Shown: piece after piece, positions 30,084 through 38,135 of the stretch
Layout: every line of letters begins with the position of its first letter
How positions within the stretch are numbered: the stretch's first letter is position 1
From: Mucilaginibacter ginsenosidivorax
GTDB lineage: Bacteria > Bacteroidota > Bacteroidia > Sphingobacteriales > Sphingobacteriaceae
DNA: 64,000 bases
Assembly (NCBI RefSeq): GCF_007971525.1
Contig: NZ_CP042437.1
Coordinates: 5,766,001 to 5,830,000 of the forward strand
Reading direction: 5' to 3'
Translations under genes and position numbers: made by a program
Notes under the pieces: generated by a model
Database searches by the model: none
The model's input: only the letters and a program-made list of their open reading frames with translations
What the model was told of the DNA's origin: nothing

Positions 30084-31061
30084 TTATATAATAGATACCA
30101 ATTCAGCGATTCGATTGGAGATACCAACTTCATTGTCATACCAGGCAACGACCTTAACTAAATTACCGATGTTTTTAGTGAGGCTGCCATCCACGATTGA
30201 GGAATGCGTATTACCAAGAATGTCTGAAGAAACCAATGGTTCCTCGGTATACTCCAAAACTCCTTTCAGCGAATTTTCAGCGTAATGTTTAAGTGCACTA
30301 TTTATTTCTTCGATGGTAACATCACGCTTTAAGTTAATTGAAAGGTCCACTATTGAACCATCAATAACGGGAACTCGGTAGGCGTACCCATCAAGTTTTC
30401 CTTTAAGCTCCGGAAGAACGTCGCCAATTGCTTTGGCAGCACCGGTTGAAGTCGGGATGATCGAGTAAGCCGCCGCTCTTGCCCTGCGCAGGTCTTTGTG
30501 GGGAGCATCCTGCAGGTTCTGGTCTGCAGTAAAGGCGTGAACGGTAACCATGTATCCTGATAGGATACCGAATTCTTTTTCCAAAACGGTAAGCACCGGC
30601 GCAATAGCCCCTGTCGTACATGATGCGGTACAATAGATCACATCATCACCGATCAGCTTATTGTTCACACCGTGAACGATAGTTTTTACGCCACCTGATG
30701 CCGGGGCAGTGATCAGCACCTTTTTTGCTCCCGCAAGAATATGTCCATGGGCAGTCTCCCTGTCGGTGAACCTCCCGGTGGATTCGACTACAACGTCAAT
30801 TTCAAGGGCTTTCCAGGGCAGTTTCTGTGGTTCGCGTTCACTTAACAGGGCAATTCGTTTTCCATTGACAATGATGGCATCCTTTTCAGATGATACTTCA
30901 CCAGGAAATTTACCATGGGCCGTATCGTACTTCAGCAGATGAGCAAGCGTCGCAGCATCGGTTAAATCGTTAATGGCTACAACTTCCACGTCAGGATGGT
31001 TTTGTAAGGCCCGAAGCGTCATTCTGCCGATGCGGCCAAAGCCATTGATTGCAATTTTCAT
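30084..31061 (-). CDS. gap: Type I glyceraldehyde-3-phosphate dehydrogenase, divergent paralogue
   Basis: 325 residues with the full GAPDH layout: NAD-binding INGFGRIGRMTLRAL, catalytic Cys148 in CTASCTTGAIAPV, His175 in TVHAFTADQ, substrate region HKDLRRARAAAYSIIPTST, and C-terminal YDNEVGISNR. Catalytic Cys and His are present, but several near-invariant neighbours differ: CTTN is CTTG, HAYTND is HAFTAD, and YDNEWGYSNR is YDNEVGISNR. I infer a secondary paralogue rather than the main glycolytic enzyme. It sits among redox genes and starts 30 bp after the membrane-protein gene at 31091, in the same direction, so they may share the operator at 31602. Confidence 0.9.
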   Translation of the reverse strand: MKIAINGFGRIGRMTLRALQNHPDVEVVAINDLTDAATLAHLLKYDTAHGKFPGEVSSEKDAIIVNGKRIALLSEREPQKLPWKALEIDVVVESTGRFTDRETAHGHILAGAKKVLITAPASGGVKTIVHGVNNKLIGDDVIYCTASCTTGAIAPVLTVLEKEFGILSGYMVTVHAFTADQNLQDAPHKDLRRARAAAYSIIPTSTGAAKAIGDVLPELKGKLDGYAYRVPVIDGSIVDLSINLKRDVTIEEINSALKHYAENSLKGVLEYTEEPLVSSDILGNTHSSIVDGSLTKNIGNLVKVVAWYDNEVGISNRIAELVSII

Positions 31062-31090
31062 GTTTATTGATTTTTATATGGATTGATTAA

Positions 31091-31555
31091 TTAGAAGGGT
31101 CTGAAATTGGGACGGCTAACCACAGGTGAAAAAGACCAGGGCACTGAACTTAAAATAACAAGCGCCCCAACGGTATACCAAATGGCTATTGTCTTAAACT
31201 TTTCTTTATCAGTCGTTTCTCGTTTGACCTTGGCGGAGCCGACCGTGATTATTATGATGCCGATCAGCATCATGGTAATATGTTCCATGCCAAAAAATCG
31301 GATTGCTCTTTCCTGCATGGCCGTTTTGATATGTCCCAGAAAATACGCCACGATTGGGCTAATGATATAGAGCCATAGGCCGATAATAAGCTGAATATGC
31401 GCGATTGTCGCCGTCCAGTGTCTTACCAAATTATCATAGCGGGTAAATGGTTTTTGCAGCAACCAACCATAATGGGCCCGAAAAATGGAAAAGAATAAGC
31501 TTCCGACTATAATCCAGCGAATTAAAGAATGTATGGCCAAAAGATTTGAGTACAT
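31091..31555 (-). CDS. Small four-helix membrane protein, cytochrome b-like arrangement
   Basis: 154 residues with about four hydrophobic helices: SLIRWIIVGSLFFSIF; IAHIQLIIGLWLYIISPIVA; HITMMLIGIIIITVGSA; IAIWYTVGALVILSSVPW. Conserved-looking residues are HSLIRW near the start, AHIQLIIG, and GMEHITMML. The histidines at helix positions could bind haem, as in small cytochrome b-type proteins, but I cannot assign a function. It has the best palindromic operator of the window in its promoter (31591-31628), implying tight repression by the TetR-type regulator. The GAPDH gene follows 30 bp after. Confidence 0.7.
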   Translation of the reverse strand: MYSNLLAIHSLIRWIIVGSLFFSIFRAHYGWLLQKPFTRYDNLVRHWTATIAHIQLIIGLWLYIISPIVAYFLGHIKTAMQERAIRFFGMEHITMMLIGIIIITVGSAKVKRETTDKEKFKTIAIWYTVGALVILSSVPWSFSPVVSRPNFRPF

Positions 31556-31585
31556 CGTATGTTAATTGTTTATAAAAGACTGAAG

Positions 31586-31628
31586 CAAATATAACCAAAA
31601 ACATACTATATGGTATGTTTTTGGTTAT
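31586..31628 (-). promoter_or_regulatory. Extended palindromic operator and -7 box for the 31091 gene
   Basis: Core CATACT-ATAT-GGTATG at 31602-31617, extended to a 38-bp palindrome (31591-31628) with 16-bp matching outer arms. The minus-strand -7 box TATATTTG is at 31586-31593, 8 bp from the core, the same spacing as at 46223. A dimer on the core would cover the -33 region. Confidence 0.7.
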
Positions 31629-31755
31629 TAGCATATCCTGTTAAATTGCAATTTAACTGACTTCGATTTTGAACCAGTTTCCGCTCTAAGTTAATAAGGG
31701 CGCCATTGGTTTGGCACTTTCACTACAGGATTTATTCCGTGGCCAGCACCGAAAG

Positions 31756-32367
31756 TTAGTATCCAACAGTAAACCGGGACTGCTGGTGTTTAGGAGTTTC
31801 CACTTCGTCAATCAGTGCTATCGCGAAATCTTCATAAGAAATCGAGCTTTTTCCGTTTTCTCCAATGAGTAGATCATCTTTACCTAACCTGAATTTTCCG
31901 GTACGCTCTCCTTCAGTGAATAACGCCGAGGGGCTAAGGAATGTCCATTGCACATCATTTACATCGTGAAGTATGTCCAGGAAACGAACACCTGCTTTCG
32001 CTTCCCCGATTGCCCAGTCAGGTACATGGCCGGATTCTAAAACTGTTACGCCAGGTTTGAAATTAAGGCTGGAAGCCCCGCCTACAACTAAGTAACGTTT
32101 TACGCCTGATAGGCGCACCGCTTCGATCAATTTGTTCGGGTCAGCGGTTTCAAATTTAAGGCTGCTTATTACAACATCATGGCCTTTCAATATTTCGGAT
32201 AGTGCTACCGAATCAGCTGCATTTCCATTTACGAGCTTTAGGTTGCCTTTAACTCCAACTACATCTACGTTCCTTGCGATACCGGTCACTTGGTGACCAC
32301 GGTTTAGGGCCTCTGCTGATAAGCGTTGGCCAACATTTCCCGATATACCAATAATTGCTATTTTCAT
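31756..32367 (-). CDS. NAD(P)-binding protein, NmrA/atypical SDR type
   Basis: 203 residues, Rossmann fold. The N-terminal IAIIGISGNVGQRLSAEALN carries the GxxGxxG-type turn, followed by ITGIARN at the second strand. DVVISSLKF and GVKRYLVVGGASSLNF match the single-domain NAD(P)H-binding family related to YwnB/NmrA. No complete YxxxK catalytic pair is evident, so it may sense cofactor or act as a reductase. It is codirectional with the AraC gene upstream (173 bp gap), a frequent pairing of regulator and stress-type reductase. Confidence 0.82.
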   Translation of the reverse strand: MKIAIIGISGNVGQRLSAEALNRGHQVTGIARNVDVVGVKGNLKLVNGNAADSVALSEILKGHDVVISSLKFETADPNKLIEAVRLSGVKRYLVVGGASSLNFKPGVTVLESGHVPDWAIGEAKAGVRFLDILHDVNDVQWTFLSPSALFTEGERTGKFRLGKDDLLIGENGKSSISYEDFAIALIDEVETPKHQQSRFTVGY

Positions 32368-32540
32368 TTTTTTAATTGTTTATTAATTGAAATATGAGTC
32401 TATAAATTGCGGCGGAGCATTCGGGGATCGGCGTATTGCGATCCTCGTTAACGGAGGGCCAGGGTTTAGCCGATAGCCATTTATAAAACTTTACGGTCTT
32501 TTATTTTACTGCCAATTGGAAATTTCCATTCAGCGTTTGA

Positions 32541-33416
32541 TTATTCAATTGCATATTTCTCTCTGAACTCAATCGGCGTCAGACCATTGTGTTTCCGGAA
32601 ATACTTTATAAAATTTGTAGGCTCTTCAAAGCCAAGGCCGTAACTAATTTCTTTAACGCTTTTAGACGTGTGTGATAACAAGCGCTTAGCTTCCAAAACC
32701 ATCCGGTCGTCAGTAACATCTTTTGCAGTTTTTCCCAATATCTTTGATGTTGCCTGGTTCAACCGTTTTTCCGTTACAAACATTTCCCTGGCATAATCAC
32801 TAATCAATCTGCGTTGCAGAAATCCATGTTCAAGTAAATCTTTAAATAATAATACGAGGTCATAATCCGAGCCTTTGGCGGTTTCATTGGCAGGTTGATT
32901 ATTCTGCTCACGTTCAGCAAGCAGCAGGAAATTATGTAGAAAATTTTGTATAATTTCCGACTGCCTGGAGTCTTTACCTTTTTCAGCTTCCTCGTTCATC
33001 AAACCAACAAGCTCGTTTAACACCTCAATAAGCTTGCCCTCAATATGGATCTGGGTTGTACCAAGAATGGTATTAAAGAGTACTGAACTTTTTAAAAATT
33101 TTGCATCCTGTTCGTTTCTGCAATAAAAACCATCAGTAAATAGGATCATCTTTCCCGCAAAATTTCCTGTAGGGTCAAAGCGGTGCACAATGTCCTTATT
33201 GAGAAATAAAATAGTGTTAGCCGAAACATGAACCGGATTGAAATCAACCAAATGATCAGCCTCGCCGCTTTCAAACCAAATGATGTGATAAAAACCAGTC
33301 CGGTGCGGTGCCGTTAATTTATCGGATGCAAAATTGAATAGCGTTTCCAAATCAAGAATTTCAAATTCGTGAGGTAAGCCTTCCTTGAATTCATATTTTT
33401 TTATAGTTGCCGGCAT
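32541..33416 (-). CDS. AraC-family transcriptional regulator
   Basis: 291 residues. The N-terminal cupin region (HRTGFYHIIWFESGEADHLV, ANTILFLNKDIVHRF) precedes a helical linker. The C-terminal double helix-turn-helix includes LNQATSKILGKTAKDVT and SVKEISYGLGFEEPTNFIKY, followed by FRKHNGLTPIEFREKYAIE. It is codirectional with the NAD(P)-binding gene downstream and the metallo-beta-lactamase-fold gene upstream, either of which may be its target. I see no operator palindrome in its 100-bp upstream gap. Confidence 0.88.
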   Translation of the reverse strand: MPATIKKYEFKEGLPHEFEILDLETLFNFASDKLTAPHRTGFYHIIWFESGEADHLVDFNPVHVSANTILFLNKDIVHRFDPTGNFAGKMILFTDGFYCRNEQDAKFLKSSVLFNTILGTTQIHIEGKLIEVLNELVGLMNEEAEKGKDSRQSEIIQNFLHNFLLLAEREQNNQPANETAKGSDYDLVLLFKDLLEHGFLQRRLISDYAREMFVTEKRLNQATSKILGKTAKDVTDDRMVLEAKRLLSHTSKSVKEISYGLGFEEPTNFIKYFRKHNGLTPIEFREKYAIE

Positions 33417-33516
33417 TGATCGGGATTTCTTTCAGTCTTTTATCAAAGATAACCGGCAGGATGTTTTTTTACATCGTTATAAATAATTCATTATAGAGAA
33501 AGCTCAAACACTCCGG

Positions 33517-34416
33517 TTATTTCCACGCCATTTCGCCAGTGTTAACCTTTGCGCTCAGCTCGAGCGCAGTTTGAAATGCCAGGTTTGGGTATTTCGCTTT
33601 AAGTGAGGCAATCAATGATTGTGAAGTTTTATTTGATTTTAGTAATTGGCTATATGTTTGCAAATAAGCCTTAGTGAAACTTACCGAAGCTAAATTCAGT
33701 TCAGCTTTGCTTCCAAAGTGCCCTGGAATGACGATTACCGGCTTATAACCAGCTATTTGATCCAATGCTTTTATCCAAAGTGCGCGCTTAGCCTCCGTAG
33801 CATCATCGGCGGTCCAAAGATGAAAATCATTGCCAAATACGTTGATACCACCAATCACTGCTTCTTCCGATGGAATCCAGATAAAGCTACGGGCAGGCGC
33901 ACCTTGCACTTTAACGATTTCCAGCTTTTTACCTTCAAGGGTCAGTTTGTCCTTGGTATAGACTGTTGGAATAACAGCTGTTTTGGGTACCGCATCTTTA
34001 TACACGCTTCCCCAGTAGGCTAATTTGCCTTTATAGGTAGCTTTAATGTGCTCAATGATCGGCGCTGTTGAATAAACAGGCACATCAGGATAACTCTTTT
34101 TTATGACTTCAAGACCGAAATAAAAATCGGGGTCACCATAACTGATAAAAATCGCTTTTAGGTGTTTACCACTTTTTTTAATTTCGGCGGTCAGCCTTTC
34201 CGCATCGGGCACCGTAAATTGTGCGTCAAACAGGATCGCATCCGTTTTGCCGCTGACAAGTACGGAGCTAACACCAAAATTGGCCTCGGCCGAATTGTAA
34301 TAACTAAGCTTTAAGTCTTTACCATTAAAACTTTTAACAGTTTGTGCCTGAACTGAAAAACAGGTTATGCCTGCAACTAAGCCTAAAATTGCAAACACAT
34401 ATTTAATTGTTTTCAT
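33517..34416 (-). CDS. Secreted metallo-beta-lactamase-fold protein with degenerate metal motif
   Basis: 299 residues from ATG 34416, chosen because MKTIKYVFAILGLVAGITCF is a clean signal peptide ending near VQAQ (the frame is open back to 34497). The fold is recognisable from VLVSGKTDAILFDAQFTVPD, LKAIFISYGDPDFYFGLEVI and KPVIVIPGHFGSK. The family motif HxHxDH is here Y93-G-D-P-D97-F98: both key histidines are aromatic and only the Asp remains; the late PGH histidine is kept. It is unlikely to bind two zincs as active members do. It may be a repurposed binding protein or a subfamily with altered chemistry. Confidence 0.78.
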   Translation of the reverse strand: MKTIKYVFAILGLVAGITCFSVQAQTVKSFNGKDLKLSYYNSAEANFGVSSVLVSGKTDAILFDAQFTVPDAERLTAEIKKSGKHLKAIFISYGDPDFYFGLEVIKKSYPDVPVYSTAPIIEHIKATYKGKLAYWGSVYKDAVPKTAVIPTVYTKDKLTLEGKKLEIVKVQGAPARSFIWIPSEEAVIGGINVFGNDFHLWTADDATEAKRALWIKALDQIAGYKPVIVIPGHFGSKAELNLASVSFTKAYLQTYSQLLKSNKTSQSLIASLKAKYPNLAFQTALELSAKVNTGEMAWK

Positions 34417-34564
34417 TATGATGGGATTTAAAATTTTGCTATCCATTTTATTTATTGTTTTAGCAAGACAAAATTGCATCATAAGGTCTTCTCGCAAAAG
34501 GTTGAAATAGGCGGTTCGATGATACTTTTCCGCCGCTAAATGAGGAGGTTATGGAATTGGTTGG

Positions 34565-34899
34565 GTGATAAAAAAGTTTTTGCAGCGAATGCTGAATTAT
34601 CCATGGCCAGGCAATATCCGGGAGCTGTTCCACCTCATTGAACGGCGTGTTATATTAAGTCATACCGAAATCATTACCAAGATTAATTTGCCGGATGAGG
34701 CAATAAGTTTGGAACGCGTAAATAATGGGAACAGGGCGAACTTCAGATCCATTGCCGAAGTCTATCTTGACGATAGTATTGTGGCATTAAAAAAATGTAA
34801 TGGCCGGATCTCCGGCAAGGGAGGCCCGCTAAAATTCTGAATGTCCAGCCTTCAAAATTGAATTCAAAAATGAAAAAGCTAAAAATTAAATCGGGATAA
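34565..34899 (+). pseudogene. Decayed sigma-54-dependent activator, C-terminal remnant
   Basis: The remnant begins in mid-domain: FLQRMLNYPWPGNIRELFHL with IERRVILSHTEIITKINLPD is the end of an NtrC-type AAA+ domain, and DDSIVALKKCNGRISGKGG begins the Fis-type helix-turn-helix. After GGP the frame must shift (near 34822-34828) to continue as AKILNVQPSKLNSKMKKLKI-KSG, then TAA at 34897-34899, completing the recognition helix. Upstream in frame is a stop at 34541, and the receiver domain and most of the ATPase are absent. So there is a large deletion plus a frameshift; no functional protein is expected. Confidence 0.75.
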
Positions 34900-34917
34900 A
34901 TTTAATTGAATACAAAA

Positions 34918-34943
34918 AAAGGGAAGTATGTTAACTTCCCTTT
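34918..34943 (-). terminator. Terminator of the M16 peptidase/small-protein operon
   Basis: Perfect 10-bp stem AAAGGGAAGT/ACTTCCCTTT with a 6-nt loop. On the minus strand it is followed by a run of T (rc of 34913-34920), placing it about 60 bp after the stop of the 35003 gene. Confidence 0.75.
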
Positions 34944-35002
34944 GTCACAAAATACGCTACAATGCTAGTAGCATAAACATTGTGCTACGTCCGCCCCTAA
35001 TT

Positions 35003-35269
35003 TTACTTGGGTTTTATGCCCGTTGTAGGTTTCACCCCGGTAACACCACCTGATTTATTTTCGATGGGATGACGACCTTTAACAATTGAAGGTTTGACGA
35101 TCTTAAACTTAGTAGTATCTAAGGTAGGGGCTGGTCCTACTTCAACAACTACAGGTTGCTTTTGTTCTGGGGTTACGAATTTGTAACATAGTACCGAGCT
35201 GATCAATACGATACACGCTCCGGGAATGATTAACTTTTGTAACATAATTTTATTGGTTTTAAATTTCAC
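35003..35269 (-). CDS. Small hypothetical membrane-anchored protein
   Basis: 88 residues from GTG 35269, which abuts the stop of the M16 peptidase gene. An internal ATG at 35245 (MLQKLIIPGACIVLISSVLC) would give 80 residues and starts right at the hydrophobic segment, so it is a good alternative. One N-terminal transmembrane or signal-anchor helix is followed by a Pro/Lys/Val-rich tail (QPVVVEVGPAPTLDTTKFK, GVTGVKPTTGIKPK). I do not recognise a family. It is the last gene before the terminator at 34918, so it is cotranscribed with the peptidase. Confidence 0.6.
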   Translation of the reverse strand: MKFKTNKIMLQKLIIPGACIVLISSVLCYKFVTPEQKQPVVVEVGPAPTLDTTKFKIVKPSIVKGRHPIENKSGGVTGVKPTTGIKPK

Positions 35270-35270
35270 G

Positions 35271-38078
35271 TTATTTGATTTTCGGAAGTAGTATTATCCT
35301 AACATAGTTATTACTGTTGAAATACTTTTGGGCAGTAGCCTGCAGGCTTTCCTTAGTTATTAATTTGAGCCTTGCGGAGATATCAACCGGCCCCGGTTCT
35401 CCTTTGATCTGGAGTTGGTTGGTTAGGTAATCAAGCCAGATACCGTTGTCATTGAAGGCCTGGACCATGAAGGCCCTATATTCCGCTTTAAACTTTTCAA
35501 CATCATCGTCGGTGGGGCCGTTCGATTTTAGTGAAGCAATTTCACTGTTTGCACTAAGGATCAAGCTCTCTACATTTTCGGGGTCACAATCAAAATTAAT
35601 GGTATATAAATACTGTCCGGTTGGATATTGAACTGAATGCAATGAAGAGTTGACCGTGTAAATACCACCTTCATCCTCTCTTAAGTGGCTGATTAAATGA
35701 AATTCTAATATTTTAGCTATCGCATCCATCTGGCGATTGGACTCAATACTGAAATCAAACCTTCCCGGGTACCCAAGTACTACTGTTGCGCGTAATTCAC
35801 TACCTGCGATGACTTTTCTTGCAATCCGCCCGGTCGGGTAAAACAGATGTAGGTCTTTGACTTCTTCCTGACGATTGAGCGCTGGTAAAGAACCGAGGTA
35901 CTGCGCCGCAAGTTTCTTTAAACTGACGATATCAAAATTACCAACAAAGGTAAACGTGAAACCACTGGCGTCTTTAAATCGGTCGCGGTATACTTCGAGA
36001 GCTCTATCCAGATTGACCTCATCGATCCTTTGCAAAGGCATTGGCGATTTTCTGAATTGGTGATCGCCCAAAATTGTTTTTACGGTGTCGGAGAAAATGG
36101 CCTGAGGTATTGAAGCATTGCTTTCTATTGAAGATTTGACTTGCTGCATTAAGTTATTAAAGGCTATCGGATCTCGCCGCGGATTAGTAAAATAGAGGGT
36201 GATCAATTGCATCATTTCTTCCAGTTTGGAAGGCTCGCCAGAACCGGCAATCCCCTGGTAATTGTCGTCAATATATGGGCTGACATTGGTGTTATTACGT
36301 TCCATCCATCTGTTCAATTCAAGCGCTGACCAGTTTCCGGCTCCGCTGGCGCCGACTATCGTTGCTGCCAAATTTCCCGAATAAAAATTCGCATCACTTA
36401 CCTGGGATAAACCGCCTTTGCTATACCCGTTAAATAAAAGCTGGTCATTCTTAATCTTTGTTGGCTTTAGTAGCACACGGATACCATTACTCAATTTTAA
36501 CTCTGTTGCACCAACATCAGGTAAAGATCGCTCGTTAACGATCTGCCCCCCTAAAGGCTTATTATCTATCAGGGCCGTACGTTGTAATGCTTTATCCTCG
36601 TACGGCTTGAATGGCTTCGATGCCTCTTCGTTAATCCATCTCGTTACTTCTGATTCGGAAACTGTAGTCTGATTACTTTCCTCTTTAATGATAATATCCC
36701 GGTCTGTATCTTTAAGGTATTTTTTGAAAAGATCGTTAACATAGGTAACCCCAAGCGTATCCAGTGCGGATTTAGCCAGTTTTGTTTCTGCCTCTATATC
36801 CATAGCTGTCGCGCCGGTTAAAAACTGGTCGCCATATTTTGCTACAAAAACATCTGCTCCAAGTTTATCGCGGTCCTTATATTGGTTGTCTAGGCCCGCC
36901 AGGATTACTTCCTTTGCCCGGCTCAGTTCTGTTTTTGTAAATCCCTGCACTTTCATACGCAACATTTCATGCCACCAGGCGCGAGCACCTGTTTCGAGCT
37001 CACCGGGCTTAGTGGTAACTCCTCCAGTCAATATATCAAGACCTCCTTCAAAACCACCAATCTGTACACCTGCAGATAAAAATGGCGGATTAGGTAACTG
37101 CATAATCTCGTTAAAACGGTCGTTGGACATTATCGAAATAAGATTACGTGATAACCCTTCAATGTAGTCGCTTTTAGTCTTTACAACAAGTCGCGGGAAC
37201 TTTATTGTTACATCCATCGCCGGTTGTTTAATCTCCGGGTCTGTAACTACCAAGAATTGATTTTTACCTAATAACGGAATACCAATCTCTTTTCTAAGCT
37301 TAGGTTGACCTGGCATTTTCAAATCGCTAAAAAGGCTTTTGATTTCCTTTTCAACCTGGTTTACATCAATGTCCCCGACAATAACAAGCGCTTGTAGATC
37401 AGGGCGGTACCAATCGTGATAAAAGTCTCTAATTTCTTTATGGTCAGAATGAAGGATAACTTCTTCCAGTCCAATTGGCGCGCGGTCGCCATACAGTGAG
37501 CCGTTATAAGTAAGGGAATCGGTCTTATCTTCAATGCGTTGCTCTAAACCTTTGTGCAAACGTTTTTCCGACATGATCACGCCACGCTCTTTTTCAATCT
37601 CCTCGTCGTCCAGTGTGACACTTTGCGCCCAGTCACGGGTTACCTGTAATGCGTCATGTATTTGCTTACTGTCCTTTAAAAGAATTGGCAGTTGATACTC
37701 GGTAACATTAAAGCCAGTAAAAGCATTCAGGTCTGCGCCAAACCGGACACCTGACTTTTGGAGATAATTTAGTAATTCATTTTTCGGATAATGGGCAGTG
37801 CCGTTAAATGCCATGTGTTCAAGGAAGTGCGCGAGTCCACGCTGTTTTTCGTTCTCCAATATGGACCCCACTTTGTTAATTAGGTAAATTATCACCTTAT
37901 TTTCCTGAACTGTATTGCGCTTAATATAGTAGGTAAAACCGTTAGACAGTCTTCCAAACCTTAGCGATGGATCTACCGGCAGCAAAGCATTACGATTTTC
38001 CTGGGCAATTGAGTGAGTGGCAGATGCAGTTAAGGCAAATAGCCCTATTAGTATTCTTAAGCTTTTTTTTAAGATCAT
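35271..38078 (-). CDS. M16-family zinc metallopeptidase, periplasmic (PqqL-like)
   Basis: 935 residues: signal peptide (ending near HSIAQ) and two tandem M16 halves. The inverted zinc motif is intact: H84-FLE-H88 in RGLAHFLEHMAFNGT, with the third ligand Glu164 in IEKERGVIMSEKR at the expected spacing. The C-terminal half (TELKLSNGIRVLLKPTKIKN, RYSGSLPAL-type blocks) is the non-catalytic partner. Its role is probably degrading imported peptides in the periplasm. It lies 57 bp downstream of the SusD-like gene, in one operon with SusC. Confidence 0.92.
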   Translation of the reverse strand: MILKKSLRILIGLFALTASATHSIAQENRNALLPVDPSLRFGRLSNGFTYYIKRNTVQENKVIIYLINKVGSILENEKQRGLAHFLEHMAFNGTAHYPKNELLNYLQKSGVRFGADLNAFTGFNVTEYQLPILLKDSKQIHDALQVTRDWAQSVTLDDEEIEKERGVIMSEKRLHKGLEQRIEDKTDSLTYNGSLYGDRAPIGLEEVILHSDHKEIRDFYHDWYRPDLQALVIVGDIDVNQVEKEIKSLFSDLKMPGQPKLRKEIGIPLLGKNQFLVVTDPEIKQPAMDVTIKFPRLVVKTKSDYIEGLSRNLISIMSNDRFNEIMQLPNPPFLSAGVQIGGFEGGLDILTGGVTTKPGELETGARAWWHEMLRMKVQGFTKTELSRAKEVILAGLDNQYKDRDKLGADVFVAKYGDQFLTGATAMDIEAETKLAKSALDTLGVTYVNDLFKKYLKDTDRDIIIKEESNQTTVSESEVTRWINEEASKPFKPYEDKALQRTALIDNKPLGGQIVNERSLPDVGATELKLSNGIRVLLKPTKIKNDQLLFNGYSKGGLSQVSDANFYSGNLAATIVGASGAGNWSALELNRWMERNNTNVSPYIDDNYQGIAGSGEPSKLEEMMQLITLYFTNPRRDPIAFNNLMQQVKSSIESNASIPQAIFSDTVKTILGDHQFRKSPMPLQRIDEVNLDRALEVYRDRFKDASGFTFTFVGNFDIVSLKKLAAQYLGSLPALNRQEEVKDLHLFYPTGRIARKVIAGSELRATVVLGYPGRFDFSIESNRQMDAIAKILEFHLISHLREDEGGIYTVNSSLHSVQYPTGQYLYTINFDCDPENVESLILSANSEIASLKSNGPTDDDVEKFKAEYRAFMVQAFNDNGIWLDYLTNQLQIKGEPGPVDISARLKLITKESLQATAQKYFNSNNYVRIILLPKIK

Positions 38079-38135
38079 ATTTGTTAATTTGAAATTCTCA
38101 AAGATTAAAATTTGTGTTACCAGATAATTTACAAA

